Positions 43,989-52,610 of a stretch of DNA of 64,000 bases are shown one piece after another. The notes beneath the pieces are model-generated. The model made no database searches and was not told where the DNA came from. It saw only the letters and a list, made by a program, of their open reading frames with translations. How positions within the stretch are numbered: position 1 is the stretch's first letter; the number at the start of each line of letters is the position of its first letter. The position numbers and the translations under genes were made by a program. Origin of the DNA: an uncultured Clostridia bacterium (GTDB lineage: Bacteria; Bacillota; Clostridia; Oscillospirales; Oscillospiraceae); NCBI GenBank assembly GCA_947644595.1, contig CANSAE010000003.1, forward strand, positions 62,001 through 126,000, read 5' to 3'.

Positions 43989-45833
43989 ATGCACAAGAGC
44001 AAAAAATTCCTCTCACTGCTGCTGGCGCTGGTCATGGTCTGCTCCCTGACCGTGCCTGTCCTGGCGGACGAGGAAACGGCCGCCGTGCCCTATACCATCC
44101 CCGCGGATGTGTCCGGCAAGCTGGTGGTCATCCACACCAACGACACCCACGGTCATGACGTGGCCGTGGAGGGCGAGACCGTGGGCACCGCCGGCGTGGC
44201 CGCACTGAAAAAAGATTTCGAGGCCGCCGGTGCCAGCGTTCTGCTGGTCTCCGCGGGCGACTTCAGCCAGGGCACCACTCTGGTGAGTCTGGACAAGGGC
44301 GCGTCCGCCGTTGCCTTCATGAACGCCGCCGGCTATGACGTGGCCGCCCCCGGCAACCACGAGTTCGACTACAAAATGGACGCCCTGAAGGCCAACGTGG
44401 CTGCGGCGAACTTCCCCGTTCTGGCGGCGAACATCGTGTACACCAGCACGAAAAAGCCTGTCTTCGGCGATCATGTCACCTTTGACACCGCCATCGGCAA
44501 GGTGGGCGTGTTCGGTCTGGACACCCCCGAGACCATGACCAAGGCACATCCCGACAACGTCAAGGGCCTGACCTTCTACCAGGGCGACGAGCTGGTCAAG
44601 TGCGCCCAGGCCCAGGTGGATGCCCTGAAAAAGGACGGCTGCGTGTACATCATCGCCCTGTCCCACCTGGGCGTGGACCCCGAGTCTGAGCCTAACCGCT
44701 CTACAGACGTGTTCGCCAAGGTCAACGGCGTGGACCTGGTCATTGACGGCCACTCCCACACGGAAATGGGCGAATACACCAATAACGCGTACATCCACTC
44801 CACCGGCGAGTACCTGAACAACGTGGGTGTGGTCATCACCGACGGCAAGGACGAGTCCGGCGCGCTGATTTCCGCCGCCTCCTGGACCAAGGTGGACGAG
44901 GAAGTCGCCAAAATCGTCAACGCCCGGAACGAAGCGGTCCAGGCCGAGCTGAACAAGACCTTCGCCAAGACCGAAGTGCTCCTCAACGGCGAGCGCGCCC
45001 CTGGCAACCGCACGGAAGAGACCAACCTGGGCGACTTTGCCGCCGATGCCATTTTGTGGTCCGCCCGGCAGGCCGTGGGCGAGGATAAGGTGGACGTGGC
45101 CATCACCAACGGCGGCGGCATCCGCGCCAGCATCGAGGTGGGGGACATCACCATGAACACCATGAAGACCGTCTTCCCCTTCGGCAATGAGGTCGCCACC
45201 ATCGAAGTCACCGGCGCGGAGCTGCTGGAAGCCCTCGAAGCCGCCACCTGCTCCACTCCCACCGCCATCGGCGCATTCCCCCAGGTCGCGGGCATGAGCT
45301 TCACCATCGACACCACCGTGGAGTACGTCAACGGTGACGCCTACCCCGATTCCACCTACTTCGCCCCCGCCAACCCCGGCGCCCGCATCAAGGACGTGAC
45401 CGTGAACGGCAAGGCCCTGGACCTGAACGCCAAGTATGTGGTCGCCACCAATGACTTCACCGCCGCCGGCGGCGATACCTACGGCGTGTTTATCGGCAAG
45501 AGCGTGTACAAGACCGGCGTCGCTTTGGAGGACGCTCTGGTGAACTACACCCGGGACGTGCTGAACAACGTCATCACCGCGGAGAAGTACGGCGAACCCG
45601 CCGGCCGCATCACCGTGAAGCTGCCCGAGCAGCCCGCCGAGCCCGTGATTCCCGAGCAGCCCGCCGCCTCCGGCACCTACGTGGTCATCGCCGGCGACAC
45701 CTTGGCGAAGATCGCTCTGGCCCACTACGGCGACGCCTACGCCTGGGAGCAGATCTTCAAGGCCAACACCAACGTGGTGAAGGACCCCAACGTCATCTTC
45801 CCCGGCCAGGTATTGACCATCCCCGGCAAGTAA
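43989..45833 (+). CDS. Secreted 5'-nucleotidase/UDP-sugar hydrolase with LysM domain
   Basis: 614 residues from ATG 43989 behind AAAGGTGG. Signal peptide (about 1-26) ends PVLADE. Calcineurin-like metallophosphatase: VVIHTNDTHGH, SAGDFSQGT, PGNHEFDY, GHSHTEMG. The 5'-nucleotidase C-terminal domain spans about 330-560 (TNLGDFAADAILW, ITNGGGIRASIEVGDI). Residues 562-614 form one LysM motif (YVVIAGDTLAKIALAHYGDAYAWEQIF), binding peptidoglycan. Releases phosphate and nucleosides from extracellular nucleotides while held on the wall. Confidence 0.94.
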   Translation: MHKSKKFLSLLLALVMVCSLTVPVLADEETAAVPYTIPADVSGKLVVIHTNDTHGHDVAVEGETVGTAGVAALKKDFEAAGASVLLVSAGDFSQGTTLVSLDKGASAVAFMNAAGYDVAAPGNHEFDYKMDALKANVAAANFPVLAANIVYTSTKKPVFGDHVTFDTAIGKVGVFGLDTPETMTKAHPDNVKGLTFYQGDELVKCAQAQVDALKKDGCVYIIALSHLGVDPESEPNRSTDVFAKVNGVDLVIDGHSHTEMGEYTNNAYIHSTGEYLNNVGVVITDGKDESGALISAASWTKVDEEVAKIVNARNEAVQAELNKTFAKTEVLLNGERAPGNRTEETNLGDFAADAILWSARQAVGEDKVDVAITNGGGIRASIEVGDITMNTMKTVFPFGNEVATIEVTGAELLEALEAATCSTPTAIGAFPQVAGMSFTIDTTVEYVNGDAYPDSTYFAPANPGARIKDVTVNGKALDLNAKYVVATNDFTAAGGDTYGVFIGKSVYKTGVALEDALVNYTRDVLNNVITAEKYGEPAGRITVKLPEQPAEPVIPEQPAASGTYVVIAGDTLAKIALAHYGDAYAWEQIFKANTNVVKDPNVIFPGQVLTIPGK

Positions 45834-45842
45834 GAATACAAA

Positions 45843-45882
45843 TAAAAAAACAGCCTTGGAATTTCCAAGGCTGTTTTTTTAT
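45843..45882. terminator. Bidirectional intrinsic terminator
   Basis: AAAAAAACAGCCTTGGAA-t-TTCCAAGGCTGTTTTTTT. Confidence 0.9.
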
Positions 45883-45883
45883 G

Positions 45884-46339
45884 TCACAGCATACTCGCCA
45901 CGCCCAAGCCGATTGCCGTCACGATGACCCCGGCGATGAGCACGCCGAGGAACACCGCCGGGAAGGACTGCCGCAGCCGGATGTCCATCAGCGCTGCCAC
46001 CAGTGCCCCGGTCCAGGCCCCGGTCCCCGGCAATGGGATGGCTACCAGAATCGTCAGCCCCACCAGGGCGTACTTCCGTACCAGTTCGGATTTCCGTTCC
46101 GCCCGCTGGATGATCCAGTCCACCCGGTCCCCCAGCCATTTCGACCGCTGCCGCAGCCAGAAGAAAATCTGCCGGATGAAGATCATGATGAACGGCACAG
46201 GGACCATATTCCCGATGACTGCCGCCAGATAGGTCAGCCAGGGATTGAGCCCGTTGGCCAGCCCGTAAGGAATGGCTCCCCGCAGTTCCACCACCGGCGT
46301 CATGGCCATGAGCAGTGTATGAATAAAAATATCTATCAT
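45884..46339 (-). CDS. Small multidrug-export-type membrane protein (COG2426)
   Basis: 151 residues. MAMTPVVELRGAIPYGLANGLNPW and LVGLTILVAIPLPGTGAWTGALVAALMDIR are the two halves of an inverted-repeat fold seen in COG2426/Sm_multidrug_ex proteins (related to the DedA/TerC-like group). Four to five membrane segments. Despite the family label, transport substrate is not established. Confidence 0.85.
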   Translation of the reverse strand: MIDIFIHTLLMAMTPVVELRGAIPYGLANGLNPWLTYLAAVIGNMVPVPFIMIFIRQIFFWLRQRSKWLGDRVDWIIQRAERKSELVRKYALVGLTILVAIPLPGTGAWTGALVAALMDIRLRQSFPAVFLGVLIAGVIVTAIGLGVASML

Positions 46340-46341
46340 AA

Positions 46342-46460
46342 AACTTCGTAGAATTCGTGCTCACAGGCACGGATAAAATCAAATCATTTTTAAGGCAGCT
46401 TCACCGCCCTAAAAATACTTCTCTCGTAAGGAGTGTGCCCGCAGGGCGCGCGAGTGGAGC
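46342..46460 (-). repeat. Structured intergenic repeat, family 1, copy D
   Basis: Read on the minus strand: ACTCGCGCGCCCTGCGGGC, GAGAGAAGTATTTTTA, hairpin GGGCGG/GCTGCC region, AAAAATGATTTGATT, hairpin CGTGCC-tgtga-GCACG, GAATTCTACGAAG. Same block order as copy A, with different stems. Confidence 0.73.
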
Positions 46461-46469
46461 GCATCCCCT

Positions 46470-46498
46470 AAAATGAAGGCGCAACGCGCCTTCATTTT
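46470..46498 (-). terminator. Terminator at the end of proS
   Basis: AAAATGAAGGCGC-gtt-GCGCCTTCATTTT on the minus strand, overlapping the proS stop codon. Confidence 0.75.
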
Positions 46499-47933
46499 AA
46501 TATGCAACTCCCCAGAATACCATCTTATCCGCCGGCTTACCGCAGCAGGCGCACACATCCCCCAGCTTTTCCTGGGCAAAGGGGATGCACCGGGAAGTCA
46601 TCCCGGCCTTTTCCTTCATATCCAGCTCGCACTGCAAATCGCCGCACCACATGGTCTTGATGAACCCGCCCTTTTCCTCCTGTACGGCCTTGGCCTCTTC
46701 CAGAGAGAACGCGGGGAAGATGTTGCTGTCCAGATTCTTCTTCGCCCTGTCGAACAGCCCCTGCTGCACATCGTCCAGCAGCGCCGGCACGGCGGATGCC
46801 AGCGCGTCCAGCGCCACGGTGACTTTCTCCCCGTTGTCCCGGCGCACGCATACGCACTGCCCGTTTTCGATATCCCTCGGCCCCAACTCCAGCCGCACGG
46901 GCACGCCCTTCATTTCCCACTGGGCGCACTTCCAGCCCATGGAATTGTCGGAATCGTCCATCTTCGCCCGGATGCCGGCGTTCCGCAGAGCGTCGAGCGC
47001 TTCAGCGGCCTTGTCCAGCACACCGGGCTTATGCTGGGCCACGGGGACAACGATGACCTGAATGGGCGCCACTTTCGGCGGCAACACCAGTCCGCTGTTG
47101 TCGCCGTGGGTCATGATGAGCCCGCCGATCGTCCGGGTGGACATGCCCCAGCTGGTCTGATGGGGGTGATGCAGCTGATTGTCGCTGCCGGTGAACGTGA
47201 TGTCGAAGGCTTTCGCAAACCCGTCGCCGAAGTAGTGGCTGGTGCCGGACTGCAGCGCCTTTTTATCGTGCATCATGCACTCCACGGTGTAGGTCTCTTC
47301 CGCACCGTTGAATTTTTCCTTGTCGGTTTTCTGGCCCCGGACCACGGGCATGGCCAGGAAGCTTTCCAGAAAATCAGCGTAGACGTTCAGCATCCGCTGA
47401 GTTTCCTCCCGGGCCTCCTCAGCGGTGGCGTGCATGGTGTGCCCCTCCTGCCAGAGGAACTCCCGGTGCCGCAGGAAGGGGCGGGAGGTCTTTTCCCAGC
47501 GCAGCACACTGCACCACTGGTTGTACAGCATGGGCAGGTCCCGGTGGGAGTGGATGATGTTTTTATAATGCTCACAAAACAGGGTCTCAGACGTGGGCCG
47601 GATGCAGTACCGCTCCTCCAATTCCTCGCTGCCGCCCATGGTGACCCAGGCGCACTCCGGGGCGAAGCCCTCCACATGGTCTTTTTCCTTTTGCAGCAGG
47701 GACTCGGGGATCAGCATGGGCAGATAGACGTTCTCATGCCCGGTCTCTTTGAACCGTTTGTCCAATTCGTTTTGAATATTCTCCCAAATGGCATAGCCGT
47801 AGGGACGGTAAATGAACATGCCCTTGATAGAGGAATAGTCGATGAGCTCCGCCTTTTTGCACACGTCGGTGTACCACTGGGCGAAGTCTACCTCCATATC
47901 GGTGATCTGTTCCACTTTTTTGTCATTGGCCAT
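46497..47933 (-). CDS. proS: Prolyl-tRNA synthetase (short, archaeal/eukaryote-like type)
   Basis: 478 residues, without the editing insertion of the long bacterial ProRS. Class II motifs: motif 1 GMFIYRPYGYAIWENIQNELD, motif 2 LRWEKTSRPFLRHREFLWQEGHT, then TSWGMSTRTIGGLIMTHGD. The C-terminal domain has CACCGKPADKMVFWGVAY with two of the zinc-type cysteines and the conserved C-terminal tyrosine. Start ATG 47933 is behind AAGGAG. No T-box is visible upstream. Confidence 0.96.
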   Translation of the reverse strand: MANDKKVEQITDMEVDFAQWYTDVCKKAELIDYSSIKGMFIYRPYGYAIWENIQNELDKRFKETGHENVYLPMLIPESLLQKEKDHVEGFAPECAWVTMGGSEELEERYCIRPTSETLFCEHYKNIIHSHRDLPMLYNQWCSVLRWEKTSRPFLRHREFLWQEGHTMHATAEEAREETQRMLNVYADFLESFLAMPVVRGQKTDKEKFNGAEETYTVECMMHDKKALQSGTSHYFGDGFAKAFDITFTGSDNQLHHPHQTSWGMSTRTIGGLIMTHGDNSGLVLPPKVAPIQVIVVPVAQHKPGVLDKAAEALDALRNAGIRAKMDDSDNSMGWKCAQWEMKGVPVRLELGPRDIENGQCVCVRRDNGEKVTVALDALASAVPALLDDVQQGLFDRAKKNLDSNIFPAFSLEEAKAVQEEKGGFIKTMWCGDLQCELDMKEKAGMTSRCIPFAQEKLGDVCACCGKPADKMVFWGVAY

Positions 47934-48070
47934 GGTGATTTCTCCTTATTTCTTCCGTTCGATCCGGTTTTTATCAGCGGTACCATTTTATAAGTGTTGC
48001 CCTCCAATGTCAAGCACAACCGGGGAATCTTACATATAATGTAAGGAACCTCTGGATAGGAAGTGAAGCA

Positions 48071-48379
48071 ATGAGTATCTCCGGAACCTTTTATTTCCGG
48101 CCCATGGAGGGGGAACTGGTGTCGGCGGACTACGCGCCCGCCGGGCAGGAGCAGTCCATTGTCTGCGGTCGGCTGACCGACGGGGAAGGCGTGCCCGTTC
48201 CGGACGCGGCGGTGCTGCTGTTCGCAGATGACATGGAGGCGCCGGTCCTGCTGGCCCGCACGGTCACGGACAAGGAAGGCCACTTCATCTTCGGCCCTCT
48301 GGAAAGCGGACAGCTGTATCTGGTGAAGGTGTTCAAAAACGACCTCCGGGAACGCCGCCTGGAACTGCGCACGGTATAA
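48071..48379 (+). CDS. Single carboxypeptidase-regulatory-like (beta-sandwich) domain protein
   Basis: 102 residues. GRLTDGEGVPVPDAAVLLFADDMEAPVLLARTVTDKEGHFIFGPLESGQLYLVKVF has the 'V.D..G.P.pgA.V.l......tv.D..G.f.f..l..g.Y.v.v' pattern of transthyretin-like/CnaB domains. No signal peptide. Related proteins in Clostridia are often small and of unknown role. ATG 48071 behind GGAAGTG. Confidence 0.72.
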   Translation: MSISGTFYFRPMEGELVSADYAPAGQEQSIVCGRLTDGEGVPVPDAAVLLFADDMEAPVLLARTVTDKEGHFIFGPLESGQLYLVKVFKNDLRERRLELRTV

Positions 48380-48382
48380 CTG

Positions 48383-48420
48383 AAAAAACACCCTCCGCAA
48401 ATCGCGGAGGGTGTTTCCCG
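48383..48420. terminator. Intrinsic terminator
   Basis: AAAAACACCCTCCGC-aaatc-GCGGAGGGTGTTT between convergent genes. Confidence 0.82.
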
Positions 48421-48422
48421 TA

Positions 48423-48593
48423 TTACAGGCTGAAGGTAAAAAAGCTGTCCAAAAATCCCACGATGGCATCCCGGGCCGCGGTAAACAGCGCGCCCACGCT
48501 GCCCCCCAGCATAATGCCCACGGCGAGGCTCAGGGCCCCCAGAATGAGCAGACAGGCTATCACGATGAGAAAGACTTTATTTGCGGTTTTCAT
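48423..48593 (-). CDS. Small membrane protein
   Basis: 56 residues from ATG 48593, overlapping the end of the DUF1700-type gene by 4 bases (translational coupling). One or two hydrophobic segments (VFLIVIACLLILGALSLAVGIMLGGSVGALF). No family recognised; probably works with its upstream neighbour. Confidence 0.7.
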   Translation of the reverse strand: MKTANKVFLIVIACLLILGALSLAVGIMLGGSVGALFTAARDAIVGFLDSFFTFSL

Positions 48594-49708
48594 AGGCTGC
48601 CCTCCTGCGTATAACCGTATTCCCGGCCGAAGCGGACGAGGAACTGCGGGAATCCGACGGCGGCGGTGCGCATGAACCAAACGCCCAGCCAGACGATCCC
48701 GGCGGCGGCGGTGACGGCCAGGATCCCCAGCCCCAAAATCACCAGCAGGTTCCCCAGTCCCGGGAACCCGGCCGCGCCGAAAAAGGTAAAGATATAAATG
48801 CCGAAGGCCATTGCCGCCAACGCGATGGCGAAAATGAGCACCGTGACCGCCACGAGAATGAGGGTCGCCGGAACGCCCAGTACCACACAGGCGATGATAT
48901 ACAGCACCAGGATGGCAGGCCTGGGCCTGGGCCGTCCGGAGCCGCTGCCCACAGCCACAGCGGTCTGGGCCTGCGTAGCGGCGGTGAAGATCTCAGAAAA
49001 AATTTCCTCTTCCCCGGCGGGCAGCTTCCTCCCCGGGGCCGATGGTTGTTCCTGCGCCGGCGGGGCAGCTTCTGGGGCGGACTCTTTTGCCGGAGACACT
49101 TCTCCCGCGGCCTCGTCCGAACTGATTTCTGCCACCTGCACTTCCAGTTCCGCTTCCGGTTCGGGCGCCGATGCAGCCTCCGGTTCTTCCGGCGTGCTGT
49201 CCTCCGCCGGGGCCTGTTCTGCTTCCGGGGCTTGTCCTTCCGCCATAGGCTCCGGCTCTGCCGGGGCCTGTTCCGCGTCCGGCGCATCCTCCGAAGGTTC
49301 CCCGACTTCCGCTTCCGGTTCCCCGACTTCCGCTTCCGGCTCCACTTCGGCTTCCGGCTCCACTTCGGCTTCCACCAGGATCTCCGGCGCTTCTTCCGGT
49401 GCGAGTCCCGGCTCTGCCGGCGCTTTCTTCGGGACATCTGCCTGCTCCTCCGCAGGCGCAGGGGCCGCATCCTCTGCCGCTTCCGGCGCATCCGCTTCGG
49501 GGTTCGGCGCATTGGGGTCCGACGGCTCGTACCCCCGGGACAAAGTCACCGCCAGCTTCATGGGGGAGCCCAGCTCATCCATGAGGGCCTCAGGATTTTC
49601 GCTGCGTTCCAGCAGCGCGGTATATTTTTTCACAGCCGCGTCCCTGTCCCAGGGTGCCATATAATACAGCAGCTGGGTCAGCTCCGCGATATAAGCGTGT
49701 CTGTTCAA
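48590..49708 (-). CDS. DUF1700-type membrane protein with acidic Pro/Ala/Glu linker
   Basis: 372 residues from TTG 49708, chosen because GGAG lies 8 bases upstream; a TTG two codons earlier is too close. Residues 1-55 (NRHAYIAELTQLLYYMAPWDRDAAVKKYTALLERSENPEALMDELGSP) match the N-terminal helical part of DUF1700/HAAS proteins. Residues 60-245 are low complexity, rich in E, A and P with tandem units such as VEPEAE and VGEPEAE. Residues 260-345 hold three hydrophobic segments. Usual DUF1700 proteins lack the long acidic linker and sit next to a PadR gene; none is here. Confidence 0.75.
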   Translation of the reverse strand: MNRHAYIAELTQLLYYMAPWDRDAAVKKYTALLERSENPEALMDELGSPMKLAVTLSRGYEPSDPNAPNPEADAPEAAEDAAPAPAEEQADVPKKAPAEPGLAPEEAPEILVEAEVEPEAEVEPEAEVGEPEAEVGEPSEDAPDAEQAPAEPEPMAEGQAPEAEQAPAEDSTPEEPEAASAPEPEAELEVQVAEISSDEAAGEVSPAKESAPEAAPPAQEQPSAPGRKLPAGEEEIFSEIFTAATQAQTAVAVGSGSGRPRPRPAILVLYIIACVVLGVPATLILVAVTVLIFAIALAAMAFGIYIFTFFGAAGFPGLGNLLVILGLGILAVTAAAGIVWLGVWFMRTAAVGFPQFLVRFGREYGYTQEGSL

Positions 49709-49841
49709 ATGCAACGCTCCTTTGTGCGTTCTTACATAACAGTATAATACATTTCAGTTCTCCGGTCAAGTCAAGATGCCTTTGCTCTTGCCCGGAGCGG
49801 CCGGATATGGTACAATCGGCAAAAACGAGGGAGGTGGGGCT

Positions 49842-50670
49842 GTGCACTATGTCCGGGCTAAGGGAATTTTGTCCGCCGGCAACGGCATGAACCTGTATCG
49901 GGGCTGTACCCACGGCTGCATCTACTGCGATTCCCGGAGCGACTGTTACGGCATGATTTGAGGACGCAGCGGCCAAGGAAAATGCCATAGAGCTGCTGGA
50001 ACGGACCCTGAAAGGGAAGCGCGGGAAATGTATGCTGGGCATGGGTTCCATGACGGACCCGTACCTGCCTCTGGAAGAAACGCTGGGCCACACCCGCAAG
50101 GCGCTGGTGCTGGCGAAGCGGTACGGCTTCGGCGTCACGCTGCTGACGAAATCCGCCCGGGTGCTGCGGGACCTGGACCTGTTCCAAGCCATCCATGCCC
50201 AAAGCAAATGGGTCGTGCAAATGACCCTGACTACCTATGACGATGCCCTGTGCCGAACACTGGAACCCAACGTCAGCCCCACCGGCGAGCGGGTGGCGGC
50301 TCTGAAGCGTCTGCACGCCGCGGGCATCCCCACGGCGGTCTGGCTGTTGCCGATCCTGCCGTTTCTCAACGACACCCCGGAAAATATCCGGGGCATCCGC
50401 CACGGCAAGCGCATCGTGGTGAACCGGCAGCTGTGCGTGGCCAACGCCTTTGAGAAGCTCCTCCACGACCGCGCCCCCGGGTCCACCGGGCGGTCCGGGA
50501 CTTTCTACAACACCCACGGCTATCCCCTGTCCCGAAAGCTTACCACATCCCTCCGGGCGGACGTCGTGTATCTGCTCATGAAGCCGCTGGAATGGCTGTT
50601 TCTGCTCACCCTCTACACCTTTGACTGCGGCCCAGAGCCCCGCATCGCCCTGCAATACACCGGCCGATAA
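49842..50670 (+). pseudogene. Broken radical SAM (SPL-type) gene fused to a foreign 3' end
   Basis: GTG 49842 behind GAGGGAGG opens HYVRAKGILSAGNGMNLYRG and CTHGCIYCDSRSDCYGM with the CxxxCxxC cluster, then TGA at 49959. From about 49957 a different frame continues with the expected FEDAAAKENAIELLERTL, GSMTDPYLPLEETLGHTRKAL and LTKSARVLRDLDLF up to PILPFLNDTPENIRGI (about 50396). After that the sequence no longer fits a radical SAM protein: RHGKRIVVNRQLCVANAFEKL, GYPLSRKLTTSLRADVVYLL and EWLFLLTLYTFDCGPEPRIA look like the tail of an unrelated family (possibly DUF6688-like). So one frameshift with small deletion and one deletion fusion. Confidence 0.8.
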
Positions 50671-50699
50671 AAAAGACACCCCGGAGGGTGTCTTTTTTC
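50669..50699. terminator. Bidirectional intrinsic terminator
   Basis: AAAAAAGACACCC-cgga-GGGTGTCTTTTTT. Confidence 0.88.
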
Positions 50700-51927
50700 A
50701 TATTCTCAGATCTATGGCGTCGCTCAAACGCATTTGGGTGTACAAAATCACGTGGTCGCCCTCCAGCAGCACCAGGTCGCCCCGGGGGATGAGCATGGTG
50801 CCGTTGCGCTTGACCATGACGATGATGGTCCGCCGGGAGATGTCCAGCTCCTGGATCTGCAGCCCGTTCCAGGGATTGTGCTTTTTCAGCACCAGCTCTT
50901 TCAGGTCGATGTGCCGGTCATCCTTCAGGGATTCCGCGCCCAAAATCAGCGTATCGTTGTTTTTCAGCACCACGTCACCCCGGGGCACGATGGTCTCCTG
51001 CCCCCGGCGGATGACCGCCACGATGACCCCGTGGGGCAGGCCCAGGTCCATGATGGCCTTGCCGGTCCAGTCGTCCCGCTTGTTGAGCTGCACCTTGATA
51101 AAGTGGATGTCTTCCTCCCGGGCGTACTCGTCAATGCGCTTGAGCCGGGAGTACTGGTCCACGAAGCCGGCGCTGATGATACCGGTGGGGATGGCCACCA
51201 TGCCCACGCCCAAAAAGGTAATGAAAATGCTGAACACCTTACCCAAAGTCGTGATAGGGTAAATGTCCCCGTAGCCGATGGTCAGCAGGGTGGACACGGA
51301 CCACCAGATGCCGGAAAAAGCATTGGAAAACACCTCCGGCTGGGCCTCGTGCTCCAAGGAGTACATGCACAAACTGGACGCCACCATGAGCACCAGAATG
51401 ATGAATACCGAGGACAGTAACTGCTGTTTTTTGCTGCTGATGACCTCGCCGATGACGTTCAAGGAATCGTAGTAGGCGTTCACCCGGAACAGCCGGAAAA
51501 TGCGCACCACCCGGAACATCCGGAAGGCCACCGCCCCCGCCGGGAAAAAGATGGGCAGATAGTACGGCAGAAAGGACAGCAGGTCCACGATGCCGGTAAA
51601 GGACGCGGCGTATTTCCACACCGCCCGGGCCTCGGACAGGTTGGGCCGCAGGAATTTCGCTGTCCACAGCCGCAGCACATAGTCCACGGCGAAAAACGCC
51701 ACTGTCACGGTCTCGACGCCCAGCAGGAGCGGACCGTATTCCAGCTCCATATAATCAAACGTATAGGCCAAAGTGGCCCCCAGATTGATGAGGATGACCA
51801 GGGCGCCCAGCAGGTCATAGCCCCGGCTGACCGGGTCCTGGGACGCGCCTACCTCGATGATCTCAAACAGCCGCCGCCGGCGCTGCTGCCAAATCCGGTT
51901 TTTCCCGGACTGTGTTTGCTGTTTCAT
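50698..51927 (-). CDS. Voltage-gated-type potassium channel with two RCK C domains
   Basis: 409 residues from ATG 51927 behind GGAGGG. Six membrane segments: S1 about 38-58, S2 68-90, S3 110-130, S4 134-150, S5 170-190, S6 230-250. S4 has arginines every third residue (R136, R139, R142, R145, R148), a full voltage sensor. The pore signature is TLLTIGYGD (selectivity filter 217-221). Residues 275-409 hold two TrkA-C/RCK C-like domains (each ending 'PRGD..L...D.LIL'), which bind ligands in related channels. Confidence 0.92.
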   Translation of the reverse strand: MKQQTQSGKNRIWQQRRRRLFEIIEVGASQDPVSRGYDLLGALVILINLGATLAYTFDYMELEYGPLLLGVETVTVAFFAVDYVLRLWTAKFLRPNLSEARAVWKYAASFTGIVDLLSFLPYYLPIFFPAGAVAFRMFRVVRIFRLFRVNAYYDSLNVIGEVISSKKQQLLSSVFIILVLMVASSLCMYSLEHEAQPEVFSNAFSGIWWSVSTLLTIGYGDIYPITTLGKVFSIFITFLGVGMVAIPTGIISAGFVDQYSRLKRIDEYAREEDIHFIKVQLNKRDDWTGKAIMDLGLPHGVIVAVIRRGQETIVPRGDVVLKNNDTLILGAESLKDDRHIDLKELVLKKHNPWNGLQIQELDISRRTIIVMVKRNGTMLIPRGDLVLLEGDHVILYTQMRLSDAIDLRI

Positions 51928-52042
51928 TTGACCCTCCGTGACGGAATTCTGACTGCCGCCATTATACCCAACGCCGGACAAAATGTCGATGTATTTTTCC
52001 GCGGTTTCTGCCGGTGTGCAAAAAATAAGTTGCACGCTGTTC

Positions 52043-52129
52043 TTGACTTGAGTCCGATTTCGGACTATAATAGCAGCTGTTCAGTCCGAAATCGGACTGA
52101 GAAAACGTGCATAAGTCCGATTTCGGACT
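52043..52129 (+). promoter_or_regulatory. MarR-MATE promoter with three identical palindromic operators
   Basis: TTGACT (52043-52048), 17 bases, TATAAT (52066-52071). Operators: AGTCCGATTTCGGACT at 52051-52066 (fills the spacer), AGTCCGAAATCGGACT at 52083-52098, AGTCCGATTTCGGACT at 52114-52129. Centres are 32 and 31 bases apart, close to three helical turns. Sites 2 and 3 lie in the 5' leader; site 3 ends near the ribosome binding site. Confidence 0.88.
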
Positions 52130-52144
52130 GAGGGAGGGACCGCA

Positions 52145-52585
52145 ATGGAACTTGACGGCGAAGCTATGATGCAGGAATATAACCATATCTATAAACTGGT
52201 CAATGAGGCCTATCATTTTGTGGCGAAGCGCCTGGGCCTGACAGACAGCGTTTTTGATATTTTATATGCGATCTATGTATTGGGGGAGGGCTGCACTCAA
52301 AAGGACATCTGCGGATATTCCGGGAGCAGCAAGCAAACCATCCAATCCTCCATGCGAAAACTGGAACGGCAGGGCTTTCTGCGGATGGAACGCGGCGGCG
52401 GCAAGGGTCTGCGCATCTTTGCCACACCGGAGGGAAAGGCGCTGATCGAGGAAAAGATCGTCCCGGTAGTGGAGGCGGAAAAACGCGCCCTGCTGGACCA
52501 TGTGGATACGATGATGTGGGGCCTGGCGGTGGATGTTCTGCGGGCCAATGCCGTCCATCTCCGGGAGGAGTTTGAAAAAATCTGA
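52145..52585 (+). CDS. MarR-family transcriptional regulator
   Basis: 146 residues from ATG 52145 behind GAGGGAGG. Winged helix: LTDSVFDILYAIYVLGEGCTQKDICGYSGSSKQTIQSSMRKLERQGFLRMERGGGKGLRIFATPEGKAL. Dimer helices at both ends. It precedes a MATE exporter by 25 bases; the three palindromes upstream are its likely binding sites, making it an autorepressor that controls drug or toxin efflux. Confidence 0.93.
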   Translation: MELDGEAMMQEYNHIYKLVNEAYHFVAKRLGLTDSVFDILYAIYVLGEGCTQKDICGYSGSSKQTIQSSMRKLERQGFLRMERGGGKGLRIFATPEGKALIEEKIVPVVEAEKRALLDHVDTMMWGLAVDVLRANAVHLREEFEKI

Positions 52586-52610
52586 TGCGGCAAATATTTT
52601 GAGGTACTTT

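Noticed and set aside
46473..47993. Plus-strand open frame of 506 codons over proS
   Set aside because: Antisense shadow; the minus-strand ProRS is unmistakable.
48798..49664. Plus-strand Ser/Ala/Gly-rich frame over the DUF1700-type gene
   Set aside because: Low-complexity antisense of the acidic linker.
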